DNA from: a bacterium
GTDB lineage: Bacteria; NPL-UPA2; JAUVJM01
NCBI GenBank assembly: GCA_030596585.1
Contig: JAUVJM010000002.1
Coordinates: 1 to 31,174 of the forward strand
Reading direction: 5' to 3'
Length of the DNA stretch: 31,174 nucleotides
Within the stretch, counting starts at the first letter, position 1. Each line of letters opens with the position of its first letter. A model generated the notes under the pieces. That model searched no databases, had not been told where the DNA came from, and saw only the letters and a program-made list of their open reading frames with translations. A program made the position numbers and the translations under genes. This document shows, piece by piece, positions 6,128 through 14,253 of the stretch.

Positions 6128-7111
6128 ATGACAGTGAAAATGGGAAAGATAATTACCATAGCGAAAAACGCGGTGGTTGAAACGGTACGCCAGCCGGTGT
6201 TTGTAATTATCCTTGCGGGCGGTGCCCTCTTAATAGGTCTGAGCCCGTCATTCGCTACCTTCTCATTGATGAACGACATAAAACTGGTGAAGGATATGGG
6301 ACTTGCGACAATATTGCTCGCCGGACTGTTCCAGGGTATGTTTTGCGCTGCGCACGTGGTCTCAAGTGAAGTGGAAAATAAAACCGTTCTTCTGATTTTG
6401 CCAAAACCGGTGTCGAAGGCACAGTTTGTTCTCGGTAAGTATCTCGGGGTGGCTGCCGCATTAGCCGCATCGACATATCTGCTGACTCTGGTCTTGCTGC
6501 TCACAATCAGGGTGGGAGTTCCTGAAGCCGCGTGGGTGAAACTTCATCGCCCGGTGATTTCAGGGGAAATATTTGCTCTTTCGGCTGCTGTCGTTATTGC
6601 GCTTCTGGCTAACTATTTCCACGACCGAAGTTTTTGCTCATCCTGTTTTGGATACGCACTTCTAAGTTTCACTTTCGTATTTATAGTTCTTGGGTTCATT
6701 AACAAAGATTTGGGATTTCAGAAGTTCTGTGCCGATGTTGATGTTCAGGTTATCAATGCCAGTTACCTGATTCTACTTGCGGTTCTCACCGTTGCGGCGG
6801 TAGCGATAGCTTTGTCTACAAGGTTTGGTCTTGTTCTCTCCGTGGTTTTGTGCGTCTGTATTTTTACACTCGGCCTCTTATCGGACCACATTTTCGGGAA
6901 TCGGATAGAAAACTGTTTTCTGACGGGGCTGGCAAGGATTGGTTATGCTTTGGTACCGAATATGCAGGTGTTCTGGGTGGCAGATGCAGTTGTTGCTGGA
7001 GAGACGATACCCGGCAGATACATGTTTGGCGCTACAGGGTACGGGGTGCTCTACCAGATGGCAATGCTGACGGCGGCGGTTGTGCTTTTTGAGACGAGGG
7101 AGATTGCATGA
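6128..7111 (+). CDS. ABC-2 type (NosY-like) permease, first of two in the SPFH cluster
   Basis: About 327 aa with six or seven hydrophobic segments and no ATPase domain. The stretch after the second segment, SSEVENKTVLLILPKPVSKA then QFVLGKYLG, is characteristic of NosY/ABC-2 membrane subunits (E-x-(K/R)-T...L-x-KPVS-R...GK-x-G). The substrate is unknown. Its nearest ATPase is the ABC protein at 13067, and it may pair with the second permease at 14254 (inference). ATG 6128 has a weak GGGGA 10 nt upstream. In-frame ATGs at 6086 and 6107 are possible; further extension would overlap the promoter and start of the divergent gene. The stop overlaps the next ATG by 4 nt (ATGA), so it is translationally coupled to the SPFH genes. 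Confidence 0.82.
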   Translation: MTVKMGKIITIAKNAVVETVRQPVFVIILAGGALLIGLSPSFATFSLMNDIKLVKDMGLATILLAGLFQGMFCAAHVVSSEVENKTVLLILPKPVSKAQFVLGKYLGVAAALAASTYLLTLVLLLTIRVGVPEAAWVKLHRPVISGEIFALSAAVVIALLANYFHDRSFCSSCFGYALLSFTFVFIVLGFINKDLGFQKFCADVDVQVINASYLILLAVLTVAAVAIALSTRFGLVLSVVLCVCIFTLGLLSDHIFGNRIENCFLTGLARIGYALVPNMQVFWVADAVVAGETIPGRYMFGATGYGVLYQMAMLTAAVVLFETREIA

Positions 7112-8970
7112 GAGCAAAAAATCTGGCTCTTGCTGCTTTCCTGTTTCACGGGATATCGGGCGTCGTGTCGGTGTTCTTGGGAATGTGGGCGGGACTGGAG
7201 TCGCCGGTTTTTCTGTGTTTCCTTCTTTTAGGCACGGGCTTTATCTGGGTGTTGGTATTCGTCCATCTGAGACAGCAATTGCTCGTGAGTACAGAGGAAG
7301 AGGACATAAGATCTCTCTCAGAAAAGAAGACATCCGGCGCACGCATGTTTTCTGATGGGGCGTATGAGTCCTTCAGTGCGAGAGCACGCCTCCGGCAAAT
7401 GGAACGATGGTTCTTTCCCGGCGCAACTCTGCTGATAGCACTTTACATGTTGGCAGTCCCTATTTTGAGGTTTGCCGGCATCGCTGCTGTACCGCGGACT
7501 GTCTCCGCAGGACAGATTCCGGTTGCGGCACTGGGTATTGCGGCAATTGCATTTGTGCTTCTTGTTCTTGGCAAATATGCAAACGGTTTGGCGAGTGCTC
7601 GTGAGTGGAGGCTGGTTGAAACGGGAGGGGCACTGTCCGTATTCTGCGCCATATGCTCGCTTGCGGTCTCCTGCGGCGTGGTGGCGGTTCATATGGGATT
7701 GCCAAAGGTAGAAGCATTTTTCTCCTTTCTGGTTCCGGTTGCTGCAGGAGTCCTGGGAATCGAACTATCAGCTAACTTTGTTCTCCACATCTACAAGCCA
7801 AGAGTTTCTTCCGATGAATATCATCCTCCCTACGACAGCCGTCTTCTGCGGATGGTGGCACGTCCGGCCGGGGCATTTAGGACAGTAGCCGAGGCTCTGG
7901 ATTACCAGTTTGGATTCAAAATCTCTCAGACATGGTTCTACAGGTTCGTAGAAAGGGCTGTGGCGCCGCTCATACTCTTCCAGATAATTGCTTTTTACGG
8001 TCTGACCTGCATAGTCGTCGTGAATCCGGAAGAGGAAGCAGTAATAGAGAAATTCGGAATGCCTCACGAGAGTATACTTCAGCCGGGGCTTCATTTCAAA
8101 CTGCCGTGGCCTATCGAGAAGGCTTTCAAACATGAGACGAAACGAATCAGGGCAATGTCAATAGGAATGCACGGAGAACATGCAGAACTGGAAGATATAG
8201 TGTTGTGGACCAAGGCACATGGACATCACCACCATCATTTCGTCGTTGCGAGCAGTGAGGCAATTTCCGCAGAAATGGGGGGGCTGGAAACTGTCCCGGT
8301 TAATCTTCTGAACGCTGTGGTCGTGGTGCAGTATCGCATAAATGACCTGCGGACTTTCCTGTACAAGAAAATTAATCCTGTGGAAGTTCTTGAAAGCGTT
8401 GCGGCGAGAGAGGTTGTTCGTTTTGTGGTGAGTGTTGACCTGTTTGACATAATGGGCGCAGGGAGATTGGAAGCCTCAAGACACCTCGCTTCCCGCATAT
8501 CAGCCGCATGCAAACACGCGGAGCTTGGACTGGAGATAGTGTATGTTGGCTTTGGAAACGTGCATCCCCCGGTTGAGGTGGCAGGCGCTTTCCAGGAAGT
8601 TGTCGGAGCAATTGAGGAACAGCACACGAAAGTGCTTGCGGCAGAATCCTACAGGAACCGTGTTATTCCGCTGGCTGAATACCAGAGAGCGGTACTGAAA
8701 ACGCGCGCAGCTGCGTACAAATTCAGGAGGGAGACTGTAGCGTCAGCGGCAGTTGAACAGTTTAGGAAACAGAACGAAGCTGACAGGAGATTAACAAGGG
8801 TTTACCGGGCAAGGAAGTTTCTGGATATGATGGAGGATGCATTGAAAGATACAAGAAAATACGTTATGCCTGAGAAGCCTAATGCCAGGCAGGTTATAAT
8901 CGTGGATGTGAAAGAAAAACTTAGACCGGACCTTCTCGATATGGATTTAACGGGAATGGAGGAGAAGTGA
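7108..8970 (+). CDS. Polytopic SPFH (HflK-like) protein with histidine cluster
   Basis: A 620-aa protein. The first 300 residues hold about seven hydrophobic segments in groups (about 5-50, 105-160, 175-225, 295-312), which ordinary HflK lacks. An SPFH domain follows: VVVNPEEEAVIEKFGMPHE at about 305, then LQPGLHFKLPWPIEKAFKHE, the pattern of HflK. It ends in a helical, charged tail. A loop in the SPFH domain contains AHGHHHHHF (His371, His373-377), a possible metal-binding site given the P1B ATPase downstream. SPFH proteins form large ring or cage oligomers around membrane partners, and HflK/C encloses FtsH, but no FtsH is encoded here. ATG overlaps the permease stop, and the stop overlaps the next ATG. 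Confidence 0.85.
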   Translation: MRAKNLALAAFLFHGISGVVSVFLGMWAGLESPVFLCFLLLGTGFIWVLVFVHLRQQLLVSTEEEDIRSLSEKKTSGARMFSDGAYESFSARARLRQMERWFFPGATLLIALYMLAVPILRFAGIAAVPRTVSAGQIPVAALGIAAIAFVLLVLGKYANGLASAREWRLVETGGALSVFCAICSLAVSCGVVAVHMGLPKVEAFFSFLVPVAAGVLGIELSANFVLHIYKPRVSSDEYHPPYDSRLLRMVARPAGAFRTVAEALDYQFGFKISQTWFYRFVERAVAPLILFQIIAFYGLTCIVVVNPEEEAVIEKFGMPHESILQPGLHFKLPWPIEKAFKHETKRIRAMSIGMHGEHAELEDIVLWTKAHGHHHHHFVVASSEAISAEMGGLETVPVNLLNAVVVVQYRINDLRTFLYKKINPVEVLESVAAREVVRFVVSVDLFDIMGAGRLEASRHLASRISAACKHAELGLEIVYVGFGNVHPPVEVAGAFQEVVGAIEEQHTKVLAAESYRNRVIPLAEYQRAVLKTRAAAYKFRRETVASAAVEQFRKQNEADRRLTRVYRARKFLDMMEDALKDTRKYVMPEKPNARQVIIVDVKEKLRPDLLDMDLTGMEEK

Positions 8971-9860
8971 TGAAGAAAAATATTTTTACGATATTGACGG
9001 CTGGAGCAATCGTCATAATTCTGATACTCTACCTGATAGCATTCCAGGTGAGGGTGAATGAGCAGGCGGTAATCACCACGTTCGGTAAACCGGTGCTGGT
9101 GTTGAAAACCCCGGGGTTATACTGGAAGTGGCCGTGGCCTATACAGTCCTTGTACCGGTTCGATTCACGTTTGCAGGTCCTCCGGACAAGGTTTGAGGAA
9201 ACCTATACAAAGGATGGGAAGAATATCATCGTGGCGGCTTCACTGCTGTGGAAGATTGAGGACTCCCTCAAATTCCTTGAAAGTGTAGGGACAAAAGCTG
9301 AAGCTGAGAGAAACGTGCAGAGCGTTCTCCGCAATTACAAGAATGCGGTGATGGGTGCTCATCCTCTGAGCCATTTCATATCTACTGACCCGGAGAGCCT
9401 GCAGTTTGATGAGATTGAGAGCGAGATGCTCAGACTGGTGGCAAGGGATACTGAAGAGAATTATGGGATAGCAGTCAAGTTTGTCAAGATAGAGGAAGTG
9501 GCTCTCCCTGAGGATACAACGGGAAAGGTCTTTGAGCGAATGAAGAAGGAGCGGGAGCGGATAGCAGAACGCTATCGCGCTGAAGGTGAGGGAGAAGCCA
9601 ACACGATAATGGCAAATGCTGAAAGCGAACGGGACAGGATCCTCGCTGCTGCGGAATCGGAGGCGAAGAGAATAATGGGCGAGGGGGATGCACTCGCCGC
9701 GAAATACTACGAGGTGTTTGCGGAAAATGAAGAACTGGCAATATTCCTGAGGAAACTGGATGCCTTGAGGGAAACGCTCGAGGAGAAAACAACGGTTATC
9801 CTTGATACTGGCATGCCGCCGTATGACTTACTGGAAGAGATGCCGGAACTGGGCAAATGA
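8970..9860 (+). CDS. SPFH protein, HflC-like
   Basis: A 296-aa protein. It has one N-terminal membrane segment (FTILTAGAIVIILILYLIAF), then an SPFH domain starting VRVNEQAVITTFGKPV with LKTPGLYWKWPWPIQ. Next comes the HflC-type charged helix RYRAEGEGEANTIMANAESE with RILAAAESEAKRIMGEGDA, and a C-terminal region ending LDTGMPPYDLLEE. The family scaffolds membrane complexes, and with HflK it modulates the FtsH protease in E. coli. The start is ATG 8970 rather than the adjacent in-frame GTG 8967, because GGAGGAG (8958-8964) is 5 nt from the ATG and only 2 nt from the GTG. It is coupled to both neighbours by 1-nt and 4-nt overlaps. Confidence 0.9.
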   Translation: MKKNIFTILTAGAIVIILILYLIAFQVRVNEQAVITTFGKPVLVLKTPGLYWKWPWPIQSLYRFDSRLQVLRTRFEETYTKDGKNIIVAASLLWKIEDSLKFLESVGTKAEAERNVQSVLRNYKNAVMGAHPLSHFISTDPESLQFDEIESEMLRLVARDTEENYGIAVKFVKIEEVALPEDTTGKVFERMKKERERIAERYRAEGEGEANTIMANAESERDRILAAAESEAKRIMGEGDALAAKYYEVFAENEELAIFLRKLDALRETLEEKTTVILDTGMPPYDLLEEMPELGK

Positions 9861-10936
9861 CAGACCACAGACCACAGACATCAGACATCAGACCTCAGAC
9901 TTCAGACGACAGACGACGGACCGAAGGGATGATTGACGCTGCCAGGAATTCTCTGACAGACGCGCTGAGACTCAGCTTCAACATTCTCAAGGTGATTATG
10001 GCTGTTGTCCTGATTTTGTTCCTGACGTCGGGGATATTTGTTGTGGAACAGCATGAGGCGGGAATAGTGTTCAGGTTTGGGAGAATAGTCGGAAAGCCGG
10101 GTGAAAGGGTTCTCGAACCTGGGTTACACTGGGCATGGCCGTTTCCTATAGACGAACACATAACCATACCTGCGGCAAGGGTGCACAGCATAGAGGTATC
10201 TTTCATGGCAGGCGATACGGAGAGGACGTTGGAGGGAAGGAAAACGATTCCGGGGAAGCTGAGACCCGGCTTTGACAGATATTGTCTGACTGGAGATGCG
10301 AATATCGTTCACTCGAGGTGGGTAATTCGCTATAGAATAGTTGATCCTGAGGCATATGTAATCGGAGCAGAGGAGCCGGAAAGAGTGTTGAGGGTGCTCA
10401 CTGAGAGTGCAGTTATCCGTGAAACCTCGCGCTTCGGAGTTGATGAGGCGCTGAGAACAGATGTTGATGAACTGAGGCGCAGGGTCCAGAGAATTATTGA
10501 ATCGGGATTGCAAAGAACTGACGTTGGTCTTGCCATTGAAGGGGTTGACCTCAGAACTTTGCCTCCGGCGCAGGTGAAGGACGCATTCAATTCCGTAATC
10601 AGGGCAGAGCAGGAGAGAAGCCGCAGGGTAAATGAGGCGCTCGCTTTCCAGAATCGTATAGTCAACGAGGTAAAAGGGGAATCGGCGCGAATTGTGTCCA
10701 ATGCGAAAACTTACAACACCAAAGTTGTCGAACAGGCAAGTGCGGACAGTGAATACCTGAAGAGCCTCCTGCGCGAGTATCCGGGGGAACCGGAAAAGCT
10801 TACGGTGTATTTGAACCAACTCTATCATGAAGTAATCGGAGAAGTTTTAGCCGGCGTTGAGGAAAGATTCATAATTGCAAAAGGCGATAGTGCGGCGGAC
10901 CGTGAAATCAGGATTATTATTGGACCGCAGAAATAG
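9857..10936 (+). CDS. SPFH protein, HflK-like, with repeat-derived N-terminal tail
   Basis: A 359-aa protein. A membrane segment (about 45-66, VIMAVVLILFLTSGIFV) is followed by VEQHEAGIVFRFGRIV and LEPGLHWAWPFPIDEH, the opening of an HflK-type SPFH domain. ESAVIRETSRFGVDEALRTD and a long helical tail follow. The first 24 residues (TDHRPQTSDIRPQTSD and on) are encoded by a CAGAC tandem repeat, are disordered-looking, and have no counterpart in HflK. ATG 9857 overlaps the HflC-like stop (ATGA). ATG 9929 (MIDAARNSLTD), with GAAGGG before it, would give a protein without the tail. It is the last gene of the four-gene coupled set; a repeat-filled gap of 191 nt separates it from the P-type ATPase. 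Confidence 0.88.
   Translation: MTDHRPQTSDIRPQTSDDRRRTEGMIDAARNSLTDALRLSFNILKVIMAVVLILFLTSGIFVVEQHEAGIVFRFGRIVGKPGERVLEPGLHWAWPFPIDEHITIPAARVHSIEVSFMAGDTERTLEGRKTIPGKLRPGFDRYCLTGDANIVHSRWVIRYRIVDPEAYVIGAEEPERVLRVLTESAVIRETSRFGVDEALRTDVDELRRRVQRIIESGLQRTDVGLAIEGVDLRTLPPAQVKDAFNSVIRAEQERSRRVNEALAFQNRIVNEVKGESARIVSNAKTYNTKVVEQASADSEYLKSLLREYPGEPEKLTVYLNQLYHEVIGEVLAGVEERFIIAKGDSAADREIRIIIGPQK
9861..9918. repeat. CAGAC-type short tandem repeat inside the third SPFH gene
   Basis: About eight imperfect 7-nt units of the form CAGACNN (CAGACCA, CAGACAT, CAGACCT, CAGACTT, CAGACGA). The tract begins one base after the upstream stop and stays open in frame into the SPFH protein. It is not a CRISPR array, as there are no spacers. 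Confidence 0.85.
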
Positions 10937-10943
10937 GCAAAAA

Positions 10944-11103
10944 GTGACATAAATTCCCGTCATTGCCCGGCTTGACCGGGCAATCCAGAATCCATAGTTA
11001 CAGTCTGGATTCCCGCTGCAGTTTACCCCGTACTTGATACGGGGCGGGAATGACAAGAGAATGACGGGAATGATAATACAAAATGTGTCAAGAACTTATG
11101 TCA
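10944..11103. repeat. Palindromic repeat cluster (ATTCCCG families)
   Basis: The block starts GTGACATAAATTCC (10944) and ends TTATGTCA (11096-11103), so its ends are inverted. Its first 46 nt (10944-10989) recur at 30524-30569 with three differences. A 46-nt stretch at 11008-11053 is found exactly inverted at 18975-19020. No gene is present. It separates the SPFH operon from the P-type ATPase. Confidence 0.85.
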
Positions 11104-11127
11104 GAGCATTAACAGCAGGAGATTGAG

Positions 11128-12993
11128 ATGGTTTCAGATGGATGTGTTGAGGCAAAACAGCGGAATGTGGCAATCCGGCTGACCGGGACATTTCTCGGAG
11201 GTGCGCTTGTTATTAACTCCTTTTTTGCAAGAGCTCTTTTCGGGGAAGCTGAGGTGAGCGCGGTCAGCGCTATGATTGGTGCGATAATTCTTGGCGCTCC
11301 TGTGATATTCGGTGCGGTGGAGGATATTATTCGCGGTGAGCGGAAGATGCGCGAACTGGTGGCGCTTGCGGTGATTGCCTGTTTTGCGCTTGAGGATTAC
11401 CGGACAGCAGGCATTGTAGCTTTCTTCATGCTGATAGCGGAACTTGTAGAGCGCAGGGCAGCTCTTGGGGCTCACGAGGCACTTGAACAGCTGCTTGCCC
11501 TGAGACCGCGAAAGGCAAGAGTTCTGCAGGAGGATGGTACCGAGGCGGAGGTTTCTGCAGAAGGTCTTTCCCCCGGGCAGGTCGTTTTGATACGGCCGGG
11601 TGAGGACATACCTGCGGATGGTGTGATTCTGGAAGGAACGAGTGCGATAAACGAAGCGACTATTACCGGGGAGTCAATCCCTGCGGACAAGAGCAAAGGT
11701 GAGGAAGTGTTTGCGGGCACGACCAACCTGACCTCAGTCCTGAGAGTGGAAGTAAGCCGGGCAGGTTCAGATACGATTCTGGGCAAAGTCCGCGCGCTGA
11801 TAATCAAGGCACAGGAAACGAAGCTTCCGATAATGCGGCTGATGGACCGTTACGCAGGTTGGTATACGCCTCTCGTTGTGATGATAGCAGGCACAATATT
11901 TTTCTTCACGAGGGAGGCAACGAGAGCAGTGACCGCTCTTGTGGTGAGCTGTCCGACGGCAGTGATTCTTGCCATGCCGACGGCGATGGTGGCGGCTCTT
12001 TCCTGCGCGGCGAGAATGGGAATTCTTATCAAGAACGTTGGGGACATTGAAACGGCAGGGAGCCTCAGCGCTATTGCCTTTGATAAGACGGGGACGCTTA
12101 CTACCGGGGAACTTGTGGTCAGACGTCTTTCGCCGAGAGAAGGTGTTTCCGGCGAGGAGTTCTTAAGGGTGACGGCTTCCCTTGAGAGGTTTAGCAATCA
12201 TCCGATGGCAAGGGCAATTCTCCGGGTAGCAACGGAAGCAGGGCTGAAACTTGGTGAATGTAAAGACTTCAAAGAAGTTGCCGGCAGAGGCGTCGCGGGC
12301 TTGTTTGAGGGGAAGACAATTCTCATCGGCAGAGAGGGGTGGCTGACCGAGCAGGGAGTGGATTGTACTGACCTGCGCGGCGCAGGGATGGAGGGACTGA
12401 GCGCGCTTTATGTGGCAAGGGAAAAAGAGTGTATAGGGTGTATCGGTTTGGAGGATAAGACGAGGGATGAGGCGAGGAATGCAGTTGATGAACTCAAGAA
12501 ACTTGGCGTCAAGCGGATTATGATGTTCACAGGTGACAAGGAGGCAGTAGCAAAAAGGATTTCAGGGGAACTCGGCTGCACGACGTATGAAGCTGAATGT
12601 TTGCCGGAAAGGAAGCTGGAGCTTGTTGAGGACCTCAAGAGGAAGGGGCATCGTGTCGCAGTTGTGGGGGATGGCGTTAATGATGCGCCGGCTCTCGCGG
12701 CAGGAGATATCGGAGTGGCGATAGGAGCTGCCGGTAACGACATAGCCATAAACAGCGCAACAATAGCTCTGATGAGTTCAGATCTCAGCCGCTTGCCCTT
12801 CCTGATAAAGCTATCACACACAGCGATGCGGATTGTTTACCAGAACCTGGTTCTCGGAATAGGGTTTGTCGCAGGGGGGTTGGCACTTTCCGGACTCGGG
12901 GTTCTCACGCCGGTTATAGCGGCCATGTTCTATACTGTCGGTTCATTGATGGTCGTGTTCAATAGCGCCCGCTTAGTTGGATATAGCAGCTAA
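11128..12993 (+). CDS. P1B-type heavy-metal-translocating ATPase with CPT motif
   Basis: A 621-aa membrane pump. It has paired N-terminal helices (20-65 and 75-106) and an actuator domain with TGES (180-183). The transmembrane metal motif is SCPTAVILAMPTA (Cys275-Pro-Thr277). The phosphorylation site is DKTGT (319-323), the P1B His-Pro is in SNHPMA (358-359), TGDK is at 468, the hinge is GDGVNDAPALAAGDIGVAIG (from 514), and two C-terminal helices complete it. There is no N-terminal HMA or His-rich metal-binding domain. Cu and Zn/Cd pumps have CPC and others CPH or SPC, so CPT is atypical and the metal cannot be assigned. A CAGGAGA Shine-Dalgarno precedes ATG 11128. The three SPFH genes lie just upstream, and the His cluster in the first could supply or sense metal (inference). 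Confidence 0.93.
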   Translation: MVSDGCVEAKQRNVAIRLTGTFLGGALVINSFFARALFGEAEVSAVSAMIGAIILGAPVIFGAVEDIIRGERKMRELVALAVIACFALEDYRTAGIVAFFMLIAELVERRAALGAHEALEQLLALRPRKARVLQEDGTEAEVSAEGLSPGQVVLIRPGEDIPADGVILEGTSAINEATITGESIPADKSKGEEVFAGTTNLTSVLRVEVSRAGSDTILGKVRALIIKAQETKLPIMRLMDRYAGWYTPLVVMIAGTIFFFTREATRAVTALVVSCPTAVILAMPTAMVAALSCAARMGILIKNVGDIETAGSLSAIAFDKTGTLTTGELVVRRLSPREGVSGEEFLRVTASLERFSNHPMARAILRVATEAGLKLGECKDFKEVAGRGVAGLFEGKTILIGREGWLTEQGVDCTDLRGAGMEGLSALYVAREKECIGCIGLEDKTRDEARNAVDELKKLGVKRIMMFTGDKEAVAKRISGELGCTTYEAECLPERKLELVEDLKRKGHRVAVVGDGVNDAPALAAGDIGVAIGAAGNDIAINSATIALMSSDLSRLPFLIKLSHTAMRIVYQNLVLGIGFVAGGLALSGLGVLTPVIAAMFYTVGSLMVVFNSARLVGYSS

Positions 12994-13012
12994 GGCAGTT
13001 GTGTAATCATTA

Positions 13013-13040
13013 GTAGGGACAGGTCGCGACCTGTCCCTAC
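13013..13040. repeat. Perfect 28-bp palindrome
   Basis: GTAGGGACAGGTCG (13013-13026) is followed immediately by its exact reverse complement (13027-13040). It has the same GTAGGG edge as the hairpin elements at 5722-5801 and 22577-22600. It lies in the 73-nt gap before the ABC ATPase; with no U tract it is not a clear intrinsic terminator. Confidence 0.9.
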
Positions 13041-13066
13041 ATGGGTGATTGCTGTCTCTATGAGGG

Positions 13067-14008
13067 ATGTCTTACGTGGATGCCGTTGTTGAAACCATAG
13101 GACTAAAGAAAGTCTTCAGGGATTTCTGGCACCGGGACAAGGCCAGAGCGGTTGACGATTTGAACTTGACCGTTCGGCGGGGCGAGGTCTTTGGTCTGCT
13201 CGGACCGAACGGTTCGGGTAAGACTACTACGATAAAGCTTTTACTGGGGCTTCTTTTTCCGACCTCAGGAACGGTCAGGGTATTCGGGTTGTCTCCCAGA
13301 AACATCTCTGTGAAATCACGTATCGGCTTCCTTCCCGAAGAATCATATCTGTACAAATATCTAAATGCGAATGAGACCATGGATTTCTATGGGCGGCTTT
13401 TTGGGCTGAGTTCCAGCGAGCGGAAAATCCGGACAGAGAAGCTTCTGAAGATGTCGGGTCTTATGCCCTCAAGGCGCCGGCCCGTCGGCGAATATTCAAA
13501 GGGCATGGCCAGGAGAATCGGACTCGCGCAGGCTTTGATTAATGACCCGGACTTGGTAATAATGGACGAGCCTACGAGCGGCCTTGACCCGATAGGAAGA
13601 CAGGAGGTGAGGCAGCTCGTTCTTGAGTTGAAGAAGCTGGGTAAGACAGTTCTCATATCGAGTCATCTTCTTGCCGACGTTGAAGATATTTGTGACAGAA
13701 TCGCGATTCTCTACGCGGGCAGACTCATTGCTGAGGGAAGTGTAAAGGAACTCCTTACAAGGAAGGACGTTACCCATATCTCGGTATCGGGTGTTCCACG
13801 CTCTACGGTTGAGAGAGTTGTGAATGCCCTGCGGGATGAATCTGCGAAGGTAGACGTGAATACTCCCATGAGCTCACTCGAGGAATTTTTCCTGAGTGCA
13901 ATTCGCGATCTCGAATCGGCGGAGAGGCAAAAGTCCCCGGTTGAGCAAGTGAAGATTGCATCGGCGGATGAGAAACAGTCTGTCATTGAGAGATTAACAA
14001 TAGATTAG
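13067..14008 (+). CDS. ABC transporter ATP-binding protein
   Basis: A 313-aa cytoplasmic nucleotide-binding subunit of the ABC-2/CcmA-like class. Walker A is GPNGSGKTT (46-54), a Q-loop-region substitute lies near RIGFLPEESYLY, the signature is YSKGMARRIGLAQAL (a degenerate LSGGQ), and Walker B is LVIMDEPTSGLD followed by the switch SSHLLADVEDICDR. The last 75 or so residues are an accessory extension. It probably energises the permease at 14254 and perhaps also the one at 6128. ATG 13067 touches the GAGGG at 13062-13066, so GTG 13076, 9 nt beyond that GAGGG, may be the true start. The gene at 17106 has the same GAGGGATGTCTTA leader. Confidence 0.92.
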   Translation: MSYVDAVVETIGLKKVFRDFWHRDKARAVDDLNLTVRRGEVFGLLGPNGSGKTTTIKLLLGLLFPTSGTVRVFGLSPRNISVKSRIGFLPEESYLYKYLNANETMDFYGRLFGLSSSERKIRTEKLLKMSGLMPSRRRPVGEYSKGMARRIGLAQALINDPDLVIMDEPTSGLDPIGRQEVRQLVLELKKLGKTVLISSHLLADVEDICDRIAILYAGRLIAEGSVKELLTRKDVTHISVSGVPRSTVERVVNALRDESAKVDVNTPMSSLEEFFLSAIRDLESAERQKSPVEQVKIASADEKQSVIERLTID

Positions 14009-14200
14009 AAAACACTAAATACTAAACTCGAAACACTAAAAAAATCCAAAATCCGAAACCCAAAGCGGTTTTGCTGTCATGAAGACCTTGATCGGAGCGA
14101 GGGGGAAGAATCTCGTTTCCACTCAGTAGACCCTTCGCTTCACTCAGGGTGACACCTACGGTGTCATTTAGAATTTAGGGTTTAGAGTTTGGTGCTTAGG
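14006..14200. repeat. Composite intergenic repeat, second copy of the TAAA-type arms with different cargo
   Basis: The left arm (14007-14065) nearly duplicates 1768-1825 and again starts in a stop codon. The right arm (about 14164-14200) carries ATTTAGGGTTTAGAGTTT. The cargo between them differs: 14086-14154 resembles the GAAGAATCTC/CTCAGGGTGACA type of element also seen at 19951-20061, followed by the small palindrome GACACCTACGGTGTC. The gap from 14009 to 14253 holds no gene. Confidence 0.8.
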
Positions 14201-14253
14201 ATTTTCCCGAACCCCGAATATTTATTTCGGGGCAGGATTCGTGAGGCTTTCCT

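Noticed and set aside
9861..9918. Possible CRISPR array
   Set aside because: The 7-nt units are contiguous with no spacers and no cas genes are near.
10124..10828. 234-codon open frame antisense to the third SPFH gene
   Set aside because: It lies entirely opposite a conserved gene, with no recognisable motif and no upstream signals; treated as a shadow frame.
7108..10936. Standard HflK/HflC regulators of FtsH
   Set aside because: There are three SPFH genes, one polytopic, and no ftsH, hflX or hfq near; coupling is to transport genes instead.
12994..13066. Intrinsic terminator after the P-type ATPase
   Set aside because: The 28-bp palindrome is strong but has no following T run, and the same edge sequence occurs in other dispersed elements.
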